Assembly: GCF_030816015.1 (NCBI RefSeq)
Contig: NZ_JAUSXN010000001.1
Span: forward strand, 5,456,001 to 5,520,000
Direction: 5' to 3'
DNA length: 64,000 nucleotides
Source: Pedobacter sp. W3I1
GTDB lineage: Bacteria > Bacteroidota > Bacteroidia > Sphingobacteriales > Sphingobacteriaceae
This document shows positions 19,630-30,100 of this stretch, one piece after another. The notes below the pieces were generated by a model. That model was not told where the DNA came from, searched no databases, and worked only from the letters and a program-made list of their open reading frames with translations. A program made the position numbers and the translations under genes. Every line of letters begins with the position of its first letter. Position 1 is the first letter of the stretch.

Positions 19630-20967
19630 ATGAATGGCATGGTGCTCATCATCGATGATGAAAAGAAAATCTGCAGTTTACTTTCCAGGATTATAGAATT
19701 AGAGGGTTTTAAAACCTTACAGGCCAACACTGGAAAAGACGGCCTTAAATTACTTAAAAGCAACGATGTTAGCATTGTCATTAGTGATGTAAAACTACCT
19801 GATGTTAATGGGGTTGCACTGGTTAAGGATATTAAAGCTATAAAATCTTATGTCGAAATTATAAACCTTACCGCTTACGGTACCATTGCCGACGGCGTTT
19901 TGGCTATTAAAAACGGAGCATTTGATTACCTTGTAAAAGGTGATGATAATGACAAGATTATTCCGCTTTTGTACAAGGCGATGGATAAATCAAATCTGCA
20001 GCGCAGGATTTCCGACCTGGAAAACAAAATCGCTAAAAAACATAGTTTCCAAACCATTATTGGTCAATCAAAGCCTTTGATGGAAGCGATCGATCTGGCT
20101 AAAAAAGTAAGCGCAACCGACACTACTGTTTTGTTACTGGGCGAAACAGGAACTGGAAAAGAAGTTTTCGCTCAATCTATTCATTACGAAAGCCCAAGGG
20201 CTGTAAAACCTTTTGTGGCCTTAAATTGCAGCGGTTTTAGTCCGGATTTATTGGAAAGCGAATTATTCGGATACAAAGCGGGGGCTTTTACGGGTGCCAA
20301 TAAAGACAAAAAAGGACTATTAGAAGAAGCGAACGGTGGCACATTGTTACTGGATGAAATCGGCGAGATGAACCTCGATTTACAGGCAAAATTATTACGT
20401 GTACTCGAAAGCCAGACTTTTATCAAAGTGGGCGATACCCAAACACAACAAGTAAACGTCCGGATTTTAGCAGCCACAAATAAAGATTTAAAAGCTGATT
20501 CGTCATCGGGAAAATTCCGATCCGATCTCTATTACCGGCTTTCAGTTTTTACCATCACCTTACCGCCGCTACGCCAGCGAAAAGCAGACATTCCTGCATT
20601 GGCAAAGCACTACCTGAAAGAATTTGCCGATAAGGTAAACCGATCAACACCAAAACTGGATGATAAAATCTTATCTATATTAAGTGATCATAACTGGAAA
20701 GGAAATATCCGCGAACTTAAAAATGTGATTGAACGTTTGGTCATCCTGTCAGATGGTGATACTTTGAGCGCTACTGCCTTACCGCCAGAATTTTTTGAAT
20801 TTGCACCGGTAGAAAACGATTATAATCTACAACAAATAGAAAAACAGCACATCCAAAAAGTACTTATCCATACCAAAGGGAATAAAACCGAAACTTCGAG
20901 GCTCCTGGGTATCGGTCTAACTACGCTTTATCGTAAAATAGAGGAGTATCAGATTAAAGAAATTTAA
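19630..20967 (+). CDS. Sigma-54-dependent response regulator (NtrC family)
   Basis: This regulator of 445 residues has the full three-domain layout. A receiver domain covers residues 1-120 with phospho-acceptor Asp53 (VISDVKLPDVNG). A sigma-54 AAA+ domain covers about 140-370 with Walker A GETGTGKE at 171-178, the sigma-54 loop GAFTGA at 218-223 and Walker B LLLDEIGE from 239. A Fis-type helix-turn-helix lies at the C-terminus (ETSRLLGIGLTTLYRKIEEY). It should activate RpoN promoters in response to a cognate sensor kinase, which is not next to it, so it is an orphan here. Length and motifs are complete. Its targets cannot be named from this window. Confidence 0.95.
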   Translation: MNGMVLIIDDEKKICSLLSRIIELEGFKTLQANTGKDGLKLLKSNDVSIVISDVKLPDVNGVALVKDIKAIKSYVEIINLTAYGTIADGVLAIKNGAFDYLVKGDDNDKIIPLLYKAMDKSNLQRRISDLENKIAKKHSFQTIIGQSKPLMEAIDLAKKVSATDTTVLLLGETGTGKEVFAQSIHYESPRAVKPFVALNCSGFSPDLLESELFGYKAGAFTGANKDKKGLLEEANGGTLLLDEIGEMNLDLQAKLLRVLESQTFIKVGDTQTQQVNVRILAATNKDLKADSSSGKFRSDLYYRLSVFTITLPPLRQRKADIPALAKHYLKEFADKVNRSTPKLDDKILSILSDHNWKGNIRELKNVIERLVILSDGDTLSATALPPEFFEFAPVENDYNLQQIEKQHIQKVLIHTKGNKTETSRLLGIGLTTLYRKIEEYQIKEI

Positions 20968-21070
20968 AGGATGAAAGGTAAAAGTTAGAAGGTTGAAGGT
21001 TGGAAAGTTTGTCGTGCTGTCAGAAAAGTTTTTTATTTGTTGAAAGGTTGGAAGGTTTAAAGGTTGCAAA
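20966..21070. repeat. Degenerate 7/8-nt periodic repeat after the regulator gene
   Basis: Heptamers around AAGGATG, AAAGGTA, AAAGTTA, GAAGGTT, GAAGGTT begin at the stop codon of the regulator. After a gap, octamers GAAAGGTT, GGAAGGTT, TAAAGGTT follow at about 21041-21066. Confidence 0.5.
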
Positions 21071-21167
21071 CTCACCCAGCGGATTAAGATTTAGCTGAAG
21101 CCATTTTTAATGAGCAAACGGGATTTTCATTTTTTCACTCGTCTCAAATCTAAAATCTCACTTCTCC

Positions 21168-21620
21168 CTAAGCGCCAAACCTGATCCATTTATCACCTTC
21201 GTGGCCAAAGATAAAAGAACCTGGATGTAACATTTCGGCAATATCCTCAATAAGCGAAACAGCATTTTCAGCAGTTCTTTCGCGATTAACATCATCATTC
21301 AATAAAATGATGCGGTTGTTCTGTACGGCCTGCCAGTCTGTATTTAATGCTGCCGGAACTTCTCTCATTAAATCCGTCAGGGTTTTACCGGGTTGATAAT
21401 AAATAATAAAAACAGCACTCAGAATATCTGTTTCTACCATCCCCCCTGCCATCGAAATTTCTTCCGATAAAAGATAAGTTGGATTATTACCAGTATCTAA
21501 ACAGGCTACAGGCATTTTATCCATAAATTTAATTTTATGCTCTACTAAATCTAAACGTTCCTGTAATTCTTCCTGTTTAGTAGCATCAAGGCCAATAAAT
21601 AAATCGTTTAAAAAAGACAT
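21168..21620 (-). CDS. Short BtuF-like (periplasmic-binding C-lobe) protein without signal peptide
   Basis: This 150-residue protein resembles only the second half of cobalamin/siderophore binding proteins. The segment VACLDTGNNPTYLLSEEISM resembles the inter-lobe region. DWQAVQNNRIILLNDDVNRE and SLIEDIAEMLHPGSF match the C-terminal lobe, including the ...LHP ending. The first lobe and the lipoprotein signal of a normal binding protein (about 270 residues) are missing, and the N-terminus is a charged helix, so the product is probably cytosolic. I start at ATG 21620 (MSFLNDLFIG). It is divergent from the oligopeptide-binding lipoprotein gene 46 bp away. It may be a standalone domain or a degraded gene; the frame is intact. 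Confidence 0.65.
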   Translation of the reverse strand: MSFLNDLFIGLDATKQEELQERLDLVEHKIKFMDKMPVACLDTGNNPTYLLSEEISMAGGMVETDILSAVFIIYYQPGKTLTDLMREVPAALNTDWQAVQNNRIILLNDDVNRERTAENAVSLIEDIAEMLHPGSFIFGHEGDKWIRFGA

Positions 21621-21666
21621 CTGCATTAAATTTATTAATTTGTGCAAAAATAACATTCCTGATCGC

Positions 21667-23301
21667 ATGCGAGGCTCATTTAATTATATATTTTGGTTTT
21701 TTTGTGTAGGCTTATTCTTTTCATGTAAGGAGAATACTGATCATCAAGATAAAAAAGTCTTCAATATCAATCTCGATCAGGGTTTAACCTCTATTGATCC
21801 GGCCTTTGCGCGCAACCAGAATGCGATCTGGATAACCAACCAGATTTTTAATGGTTTGGTACAGATCGATTCGTCCTTGCAAACCCTCCCTTGCATAGCC
21901 AAAAGCTGGCAGGTTTCAGAAGATGCGTTAACATATACTTTTAATCTGCGTAATGATGTTTACTTTCATGATGACCCGATTTTTAAAAATGGAAAAGGAA
22001 GGAAAGTTGTGTCCAGCGATTTTGTATATAGTTTTTATCGCTTAATTGATCCAAAAGTAGCTTCGTCAGGTGGATGGATTTTTAGTGATAAAGTGAAGGA
22101 TAAACATAATTTTATTGCTTTAAACGATTCTACTTTCCAGATCAAGCTGGTGCGTCCTTTCCCGCCCTTTATGAGTTTGCTCACTACACAATATTGCTCT
22201 GTTGTACCGAAAGAAGTTGTAGAACATTACGGTAAAGATTTCAGGAGTCATCCTGTCGGCACCGGACCCTTCAGATTTAAATACTGGAAAGAAGGCGAAA
22301 TACTGGTGCTTTTAAAAAACGAGCATTATTTTGAAAAAGATGCCAAAGGAATAGCACTACCCTACCTTGATGCCGTAAAAGCCAGTTTCATTACCGATAA
22401 ACAGAGCGGTTTTATGAGTTTCCTGAAAAAGGACCTGGATTTCTATTATAATGTAGACGGCAGTTACCGCGATGATATCCTGACCAAAAGCGGAAAGATG
22501 ACCTCGAAATACAAAGGAAAATTTACATTAACCAAAAGCCCATATCTGTGTACCGAGTATGTTGGTATATTGGTTGATACCAATCTTTCGATTGTGAAGA
22601 AATCGCCATTGCGCTTAAAAAAAATCAGACAGGCCATTAATTATGCTATAGACCGTGATCGATTAATTAAATACTTAAGGAATGGCATTGGCATAGCCGC
22701 AACATCTGGTTTCATTCCTAAAGGCATGCCTGGTTTTGATAGTTTAGCTGTTAGAGGATATGCCTATAACCCAAAACTTGCTGCCAAACTTTTGGAGGAG
22801 GCAGGTTTTCCTGAAGGAAAAGGCATGGCAGAAGTAACGCTAAATACCACCACAACTTATAAAGACCTGATCGAATTTATCCAGGGCGAGCTTACTGCAG
22901 TAGGTATTAAAACTAAAATTGATGTGAGTCCAAGTGCCAGTTTAAGGGACTTAATGTCGAAAAACAATGTAAACTTTTTCCGTGGCTCGTGGCTGGCCGA
23001 TTATGGCGATGGAGAGAATTTCCTTTCGATGTTTTATTCAAAAAACAAAGTCCCCTATGGACCAAATTATACCGCTTTTTACAACAAGGAATTCGATCAG
23101 CTGTTTGAGAAAAGCTATTACGAAACCAATAATGAAAAACGCTTTGAGCTGTACCGCAAAATGGACCAGATGGTAATGGATTATGCTCTTGTTGTACCTC
23201 TATTTTATGATCAATCCGTTGTAATGCTTCAGAACAATATTAGCGGATATTCGTTCAATCCATTGAGCTTGATGATCTTAAAACGGATTAAAAAGAAATA
23301 G
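21667..23301 (+). CDS. ABC-transporter solute-binding lipoprotein, family 5 (peptide/nickel type)
   Basis: This 544-residue protein starts at ATG 21667, which places a lipobox LFFSC with the lipidated Cys at residue 20. The body is a complete family-5 solute-binding fold: LDQGLTSIDPAFARNQNAIW, the domain marker TYTFNLRNDVYFHDDP, HPVGTGPFRFKYWKEGE, and the late region with AINYAIDRDRLIKYLRNG. Family members deliver oligopeptides or nickel chelates to an ABC transporter. No permease or ATPase is beside it here, so the partner must be elsewhere or it acts alone. It is divergent from the BtuF-like gene. Confidence 0.9.
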   Translation: MRGSFNYIFWFFCVGLFFSCKENTDHQDKKVFNINLDQGLTSIDPAFARNQNAIWITNQIFNGLVQIDSSLQTLPCIAKSWQVSEDALTYTFNLRNDVYFHDDPIFKNGKGRKVVSSDFVYSFYRLIDPKVASSGGWIFSDKVKDKHNFIALNDSTFQIKLVRPFPPFMSLLTTQYCSVVPKEVVEHYGKDFRSHPVGTGPFRFKYWKEGEILVLLKNEHYFEKDAKGIALPYLDAVKASFITDKQSGFMSFLKKDLDFYYNVDGSYRDDILTKSGKMTSKYKGKFTLTKSPYLCTEYVGILVDTNLSIVKKSPLRLKKIRQAINYAIDRDRLIKYLRNGIGIAATSGFIPKGMPGFDSLAVRGYAYNPKLAAKLLEEAGFPEGKGMAEVTLNTTTTYKDLIEFIQGELTAVGIKTKIDVSPSASLRDLMSKNNVNFFRGSWLADYGDGENFLSMFYSKNKVPYGPNYTAFYNKEFDQLFEKSYYETNNEKRFELYRKMDQMVMDYALVVPLFYDQSVVMLQNNISGYSFNPLSLMILKRIKKK

Positions 23302-23532
23302 AAGAATTGTCAACTTAAAAAGAAAGATCGTCACGACCGAAGCAACGCGGAGTGGAGATATCTTTGAAATATCTTATTGAAATCAAATTTAAAGATTTCT
23401 CCACTGCGGTCGAAATGACGATGCTGCTAATCGATTAACCTCTTTAAATTCCTCTGTTATTTATATAGATTTTATACAATAAATTACCCTCCAGGATGAC
23501 CATGCACTTTGTTTTTCCTTTAATTAAAGTAT
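23302..23532. repeat. Intergenic hairpin repeat
   Basis: Around 23325-23425, CGTCACGACCG...GTGGAGATATCTTT can pair with AAAGATTTCTCCAC...CGGTCGAAATGACG, giving an interrupted long stem. It is of the same family as those near 36857, 44957 and 19271. No gene is visible. Confidence 0.55.
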
Positions 23533-25620
23533 TTACTTCTTATCCATCAGTTTCCGTGTGAGAAAATCGGCCGTTGCTTCACTGACCTTTAAACCGTTGG
23601 CAAATTTCATCCAATGATGGGTATCATCCGGAATGGCCAGAAATTCAAAACGGATTTTCCTGTCTTCAAAACGTTTGGCGAGATCAACACTCTGATTAAA
23701 GGCAACATTCCGGTCATCATCAGCATGGATAATTAGCGAAGGAGATGTCCAGGTAGCCACATAGCTCACTGGTGAAGATTCATCAGCTATCTTTGCAGCA
23801 AGTAGCGCGTCTGGGGCAGGCTTTCTTCCTTCCTGATCCTGACTTGAAAACCTATTGTTTACACCATGAATATCTACCCCGGCGACAAACAACTTAGAAT
23901 CTTTACCAAGTGCCAATGCGGTTAAGTAGCCGCCATAAGAGCCCCCATAAATGCCTATTTTATCTTTGTTAATATTGGTCTGTGCAGCAAGCCACTCACC
24001 AGCGGCTTTAATATCCTGGTATTCTGACGCGCCTTGAGCACCTGCATTTATGGGTTTATGAAACTCATAACCATAGCCTATTCCTAAGCGGTAATTTACA
24101 GAGAGTACTGTAAAACCCAGGTTAACCAGGTATTGATTTAACGCATAATCGATCGAATAATAATCCATCGGGTTCCACCCCAAAAACATTTGCCGTTGTG
24201 GTCCACCATGAACATAAACAATTGCAGGATGGTTTTTGGCAGCCTTTTTTGGCGAGAACAATTGGCCGTAAACCATGTTTCCATCAGGGGCCTTAAAACT
24301 TACATGTTTGGGCACTACCATCTCTTTAAGCGGGAAATCCTGTGGGATAAGTGATTCGCCAATGAGATTTAATGTTTTTTTGGTGCTGATTATTGCCGGC
24401 AACAGCGGTCTTTCTGCAGTAGAACTCAGGCAGAAAAAGGTCTGGTTATCGCCTGCAATTACCGGATAAGCCTCTATTCCTTTGCCAAAACTTAGGGCCA
24501 GCATATCTGCTTTATCAACCGAAACTTTATAAATATGCCTTCTATCCAGATCATCTGCATCACCACCTGTATTGGCTGCAAAAACCACTGTTTTTTTATC
24601 ATTGCTTAATTTGACGTTTTCTACGGCAAAATCTCCTGGAGTGAGTAATAAACGCTTCGATCCATCAGCATTTATGGAGTAAAGATGTGGCCAGCCATCC
24701 TCGTAAGAGGTAAAAATGATTTTGCCTGCTGCTCCCCACAGTAAATTTGCCCCACCATCTATTGAGGGATAAGAGCCCCTCAGCGTTTCGGGCGCTTTCC
24801 ATATCTGTTTTCCCGCTCCGGTATTTACGTTAACAGTCCAGATTGCCCAGGGCTGATGTTTTTTGGTTAAGATAGAATCTGTTTCGCCCCCTGTTCCAGG
24901 TGTTCTTATAAAAGCAATATCATTGCCATCAGGCGACCATACAGGTGCATTATCTTTAGAAAAAGATGGCAACAGCCATTTGATTGGTGTTTGCTGATCG
25001 GTATAGATGCCCAGAAAAGCATGATCAGTACGGTTGGAAATAAAAGCAACTTTTTTCCCATCTGGCGACCATTTATAAGCACCGTTATTGCCTTTGGCAT
25101 AAAATAAGCTTTTCGCTGCCGAGGAACCATCAACCGAACCGATCATCACTTGCCCGGCCTTGCTAAAAAGCACCTGTTTGCTATCGGGAGAGATAACCGG
25201 ATTATCGCCTTCACCTATCTGAACCACTTTTCCGCCTTCAAAAGGAATGCTGAACACCTGAACTTTTGGGGCTATGGGAGATGAATTTGCATTAACCGGA
25301 CCACCATCCCGACCCCCATGATCTCCCCCACGTACATACACAATCCATTTACCATCAGCAGAAATAGACATGCTGCTTAGCTCCTGTCCGTCATCATCGT
25401 TATAATCTGTAATTTTTATGGCTTTATAATCGGGTGCTTGCGCCATATAAATATTTCTTTTTCCTTGCTCATTGGCTGCCCATGCAATTTTAGAACCGAC
25501 AGGCGAAGCTACTAACTGGGTAGGAAAAGGATAAGACAGAACCGACTTTAGGCTAAATGACTGTGCGAATATATTGGAGGTAGAAAGTAAAATAAACAGG
25601 ATAAGCAGCGATTTTTTCAT
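23533..25620 (-). CDS. Secreted S9-family serine peptidase (prolyl oligopeptidase type)
   Basis: This exported peptidase of 695 residues has a signal peptide of about 19 residues (MKKSLLILFILLSTSNIFAQ). Residues of about 25-400 form a WD40/PD40-like beta-propeller with repeated SPDGKKVAFISNR and SPDGNDIAFIRT units. The C-terminal alpha/beta hydrolase has the nucleophile in GGSYGGY (Ser561), Asp near 636 in IIHADDDRNVAF and His668 or 669 in PDDTHHWMK. It should release dipeptides or cleave short peptides in the periplasm. It lies downstream of the SusCD pair at 25705-30284 on the same strand, but a strong terminator sits between them, so it probably has its own promoter or depends on read-through. 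Confidence 0.93.
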   Translation of the reverse strand: MKKSLLILFILLSTSNIFAQSFSLKSVLSYPFPTQLVASPVGSKIAWAANEQGKRNIYMAQAPDYKAIKITDYNDDDGQELSSMSISADGKWIVYVRGGDHGGRDGGPVNANSSPIAPKVQVFSIPFEGGKVVQIGEGDNPVISPDSKQVLFSKAGQVMIGSVDGSSAAKSLFYAKGNNGAYKWSPDGKKVAFISNRTDHAFLGIYTDQQTPIKWLLPSFSKDNAPVWSPDGNDIAFIRTPGTGGETDSILTKKHQPWAIWTVNVNTGAGKQIWKAPETLRGSYPSIDGGANLLWGAAGKIIFTSYEDGWPHLYSINADGSKRLLLTPGDFAVENVKLSNDKKTVVFAANTGGDADDLDRRHIYKVSVDKADMLALSFGKGIEAYPVIAGDNQTFFCLSSTAERPLLPAIISTKKTLNLIGESLIPQDFPLKEMVVPKHVSFKAPDGNMVYGQLFSPKKAAKNHPAIVYVHGGPQRQMFLGWNPMDYYSIDYALNQYLVNLGFTVLSVNYRLGIGYGYEFHKPINAGAQGASEYQDIKAAGEWLAAQTNINKDKIGIYGGSYGGYLTALALGKDSKLFVAGVDIHGVNNRFSSQDQEGRKPAPDALLAAKIADESSPVSYVATWTSPSLIIHADDDRNVAFNQSVDLAKRFEDRKIRFEFLAIPDDTHHWMKFANGLKVSEATADFLTRKLMDKK

Positions 25621-25645
25621 TCCTTAAGATTTTGAGATAAATTAT

Positions 25646-25678
25646 AAAAAAAAGCCCTAATCATTAGATGATCAGGGC
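25646..25678 (-). terminator. Terminator after the first SusCD pair
   Basis: GCCCT-ATCAT and ATGAT-AGGGC form a stem with one internal mismatch. On the minus strand it is followed by eight T. It lies 27 nt past the SusD stop codon. Confidence 0.85.
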
Positions 25679-25704
25679 CCGGGAAACTATTTTTTATAAG
25701 ATTG

Positions 25705-27138
25705 TTACTGATCCCACCACAATTTGGTTGTTCTTAACACATCTGCCGGAACGTTGGATCCATTTTTACTTCTTTCGCCCTGAGGATAATCCAGGCGACG
25801 AATAAACGTTGGAAGCGCAGCGTTAGCCGGCATACCAAAATCCTTGTACTTATAATCGAAACGGCGGGCATCATTCCAGGCTTCAGGATTTAAATAGGTT
25901 GCGATATACTTTTCCTTAAAAATGAGGTCTTTCGTTAAAGCCGCAGCACCAACATTAACTACAGGATTTGCCAGATAAGCATCTCTTGCAGTAGTCGAAA
26001 CCGTTAATTTATCCATATTTGCACTAATACCAGCCAAATATGCTGCATAGGCTTTCGTTTTATCGGTATTCAAATAAGCTTCAGCTTCAATAAATTTCAG
26101 CTCTGCATAGGTAACAATAAGTACCGGAGAAGTATTGCTGGTCCATGGAGAGTTACTTGAGATATAACACTCATCTTTGGTTGTATTTGCTCCAGGCAAT
26201 CTATTACCCGCACCATTTACAGTTCCGATATAAGTATTGTTAACGGTTTTATCGGTAATTTTTTCGATGCGTGGATCGAAAACGGTAAAAGTTACACCGT
26301 TCAAGGCATCAATCAACTGCTCAGAAAGCCATCCACCCAACGATTGCTGCGAATTAGATAGGGCCACATTGGCCCAGGGATTACGCTCTTTAAAAGTTGC
26401 CATACCTGCATCATCTGCATTTGCGGTAAAGGAATTACTCAACGCTGCCAATACTGCGGTAGGATTATATGAACTGGTTTTACTTATTTTGTTCAATAGC
26501 CTGGCTTTTAAAGCAAAAGCCATTTTCAGCCAGTTTGCTCTTTCGGTTGCGGGCGTTTTTCCATAAATTAAATCACTGGTAGGTGCCAGCTTAACTGTTG
26601 CGTTGGTTTTGGCAAGTTCAACAATGGCTTCATCTAAAAGTGCATTAGCCTGATTATAAACCTCCTGCTGTTTATCATATTTAGGCCGAAGATTATTGAT
26701 ATCAAAAGCCTGTGAAAATGGTGCATCTCCCCATAGATCATTAACCAAGGTAAGGTTATAAGCAATAATTACATCGGCTACGCCTTTATATTCGCTTGAA
26801 CCTTGAGCTGTTGCCAGTTTTTTCATTTCATTAGCATCGGCCATCGCAAAATAAAGTGCATCCCAGGTAGCACTAAAATCTATTGCCTGGTAGGTATCTC
26901 CAGCGCCATTGGCAGTAGGATTGGCGGTATATTGCACATAAGGGGCAACAATACTTCCAATAAGGTAATTGTTATTCCCGATCTTGTAAGTTGATGTAGC
27001 CAGCAGCGCATTGAGCGTTGGCGCGGGAACCTGATTCGGATTATCGGATAACTTATCAAAATAATCGTCTTTACAGCCTTGCAAACCTAGGGTTGCAATT
27101 AAAGCTGTGCACAATGTATATTTTATAATTTTTTGCAT
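25705..27138 (-). CDS. SusD/RagB-family outer-membrane lipoprotein (SusD-like_2 type)
   Basis: This 477-residue lipoprotein has a signal peptide and lipobox ending LQGC (Cys22). It resembles the SusD-like_2 branch: the N-terminal DKLSDNPNQVPAPTLNALL and WDALYFAMADANEMKKLA are typical, as is the C-terminal KYIATYLNPEAWNDARRFDY. It should cap the partner SusC barrel and bind the substrate at the cell surface. SusD-like_2 proteins are often linked to peptide or non-starch substrates, and an S9 peptidase lies next door, so a peptide ligand is a reasonable inference. The upstream SusC stop is 11 bp before its start. Confidence 0.93.
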   Translation of the reverse strand: MQKIIKYTLCTALIATLGLQGCKDDYFDKLSDNPNQVPAPTLNALLATSTYKIGNNNYLIGSIVAPYVQYTANPTANGAGDTYQAIDFSATWDALYFAMADANEMKKLATAQGSSEYKGVADVIIAYNLTLVNDLWGDAPFSQAFDINNLRPKYDKQQEVYNQANALLDEAIVELAKTNATVKLAPTSDLIYGKTPATERANWLKMAFALKARLLNKISKTSSYNPTAVLAALSNSFTANADDAGMATFKERNPWANVALSNSQQSLGGWLSEQLIDALNGVTFTVFDPRIEKITDKTVNNTYIGTVNGAGNRLPGANTTKDECYISSNSPWTSNTSPVLIVTYAELKFIEAEAYLNTDKTKAYAAYLAGISANMDKLTVSTTARDAYLANPVVNVGAAALTKDLIFKEKYIATYLNPEAWNDARRFDYKYKDFGMPANAALPTFIRRLDYPQGERSKNGSNVPADVLRTTKLWWDQ

Positions 27139-27149
27139 CGTAATTCTAT

Positions 27150-30100
27150 TTAAAAACCAACATTAAGTGTAAACATAATTGTACGGGCAGAAGGATAGGT
27201 AAATCCTGCCGAGCCATCATTATTACTACCAGAATCATAAGAACTTGATTCTGGATCTACACCGTAATATTTTGTCCACAACCATAAATTATTTCCGGTA
27301 ACGGATAGTGAAGCATTTTTGATTGATTTAGCAGGCAACCAGTTCTCCGGTAAATTATAGGTTAAACTTGCAGAACGTAAACGTACCCATGAGGCATCAC
27401 TTACAAACGGTTCAGAAACGTTGCGGTAGTAGATGCGGTAATATCCTTCACCATAATCAACATTATCTGGTCCTATCCGCTGTCCCATGTAAACCGGCTT
27501 TGTGTTTGGTTGTCCATTAGCCAAAACCCCATCAAATACTTTTACCGTTCTTCTATCAGCAGTATAATCAGGTAATCCGAAAGCTGAATAAAAATCTTCT
27601 AACCAGTTGTATTTTTCAAAGCCTAAACGAGCATCAAACAATACATTTAAGCTGAAATTTTTGTACCTGAAAGTATTGCCCATACCAATGATATAATTAG
27701 GCTGAGAATTACCCAGTAATTTTTGTTTTCCGCCGGAAATGCTTGGGAATCCGTTTGCACCGATTAGCAACGGCAGATTTTTATCGAGAACTACAGGATC
27801 TTCTGGCGTACTTCCATAATAACGGTTAAAATAACTGCCATAAATATTGCCATAAGGTTGCCCCGGGATCAGTTTCATGGTTACCCCAGCGTTGCCATAT
27901 CCCCTTGCCGCACCATATACAATTTCTGAGATTCCATTAGGCATACTCATTACCATGTTTCTATTGGCAGACAGGTTTACATTTACATCCCATTTGAAAT
28001 CTTTTGACACAATAGGCTTACCATTTAACACTAATTCTACCCCTCTGTTACGGATGTCGCCAGCATTGATTGATTTGGTTAAATAACCTACAGCTGAAGA
28101 AATCTGTGTCTGGATGATCTGATCCTTGCTTAATGAATAATAGTACGTAAAATCGAAACCTAAACGATTTTTAAAGAACGACATCTCTAAACCAGCCTCG
28201 TAGGTATTGGTAAACTCAGGACGAAGATCAGGATTACCAAGATTTGGCGCAATGGTTAAACCTCCTGTTCCTGTTGGTAGCGAGGTATAAGGCGAATATC
28301 CGGTAAATGTAGAATACTCGGATGCATCCTTTCCAATCCTTGCATAAGACAAACGTAACTTGGCCTGACTAATAACAGCAGGCAACTTAAATTGATCAGA
28401 GAAGACATAACTTAAACTTGCTGAAGGATAGAAAAATGACCTGTTTGCTTTTGGCAGCGTAGAAGTGATGTCATTTCTTCCGGTTACGGTTAAGAAAAGA
28501 TAGTTTTTGTAATCAAAAGTCGCTTCTCCAAAATAACCGATCAGTCTTTTTTGTTTCAGGGTCTGCGTTGGTGTAAGTACGCCGGCGTTAGCCAAATTAA
28601 AAAAATCGTACACACCGAGGATACTGCCCAAAGTACCGATCTCTTTCGACTTACGGTCGTAAAGTTCTTGTCCAAGCCTTAAAGTCCCGGTAATATCATC
28701 TGTTAGTTTAGAGGTAAGCGTGGCAACGAAAGTGCTGTTGATGGTTCTAAACTTAGTATTGTATTCACCATAAAAACCCTGAGCATTATCGTACATGGCT
28801 TCAGTAGCATACATCGGTCCACGTGCGGTGCGCACACGGTTATCATTATAGGTATCTACACCTAAACGATAAGAAAAATTAAGCCATTTGGCAGGATCAT
28901 AACTTAAGCTTGCCCCACCGATAAAACGGTTAACATCACCTTTAAACCTGTTATTCGCGGTACCCCATATCGGGTTATTGGTACCAAAGTATTTTTGTGA
29001 GCCATCTGCATTCTGATAATCTGCTACATCATAACGTGGCGACCAATAAGCCAAACTTTCACCAAAACGATCTGCACTGTAGGTATATCCGCCAGAATTG
29101 GTGAAATTCATATTTAGAGATGCCTTAAATTTTGGACTGATCGTAAAGTCCGTATTCAAACGCCCCGAAAAGTTTTTGTTATCGGTATTCGGCATCATCC
29201 CTTTTTGGTAAAGCTGAGAAATAGAAGAGAAAAATTTAATCGCATCACTTCCTCCGGTAACCGAGAGGGAATTTTTAACCTGCTGCCCGGTACCAAAAGC
29301 ACGGTCATAATTATTGAACAATTGATCAGGGTGAGTCGGATCAATCAGTTTCGCTTCGGCAATGGTTGGGCCCCATGCCGGTCCGATTCCTCCTGGCGGA
29401 TTGGTATAAACACCTAAAACCCCCTGCGTATATTCTGTTTGTACTGCCGGAGATTTCAGCACTTCATCAAAGCCGTAACTACTGTTGAAGTTAACACTAA
29501 CACCATTCTGTTTACCTCTTTTGGTGGTAATTACCACAACGCCATTTGCACCTCTTAATCCATAAAGCGCAGTAGCTGCCCCTCCTTTTAAAATGTTGAT
29601 CGTTTCAATATCCTCTGGATTAATGTCTGAAGCCCTATTGGTTACGCCTCTTGAACCAAATGCAGTTCCATCGGGATTAGCCCCGGTAGTAGAGGTAGAG
29701 TTATCAATCTGTACCCCATCAATAACATATAAAGGATCACCAGAAATATTAGGATCAATGGAATTAACCCCCCTGATCCGGATACTTGCTCCCTGACCAG
29801 GGCCACCACCAGTACTTGAGATTGTAGCACCGGCAATTTTACCCTGTAATGCATTAAGTAAGTTAGGCTGGTGATTATAATTCAGATCTTCAGATTTAAC
29901 GGACTGTGCGGCATAACCCAGAGATTTGGCCTGCCGGGTAATACCCAAAGCCGTAGAGATGGTTACCTCCTGCAGTTCCTGAGTATCTGAAGCAAGTATT
30001 GCATTGATGCTGGTTTTATTACCCACAGTAAGCTCTTGTGTTTTATATCCTAAAAGGCTAATTACAAGCACTGCATTTGGTGATGGCACCTGAATGGTAA

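Noticed and set aside
25654..25678. The stem after SusD considered as a regulatory attenuator for the S9 peptidase
   Set aside because: A long T-run directly follows on the minus strand and no alternative pairing is visible, so a plain terminator explains it.
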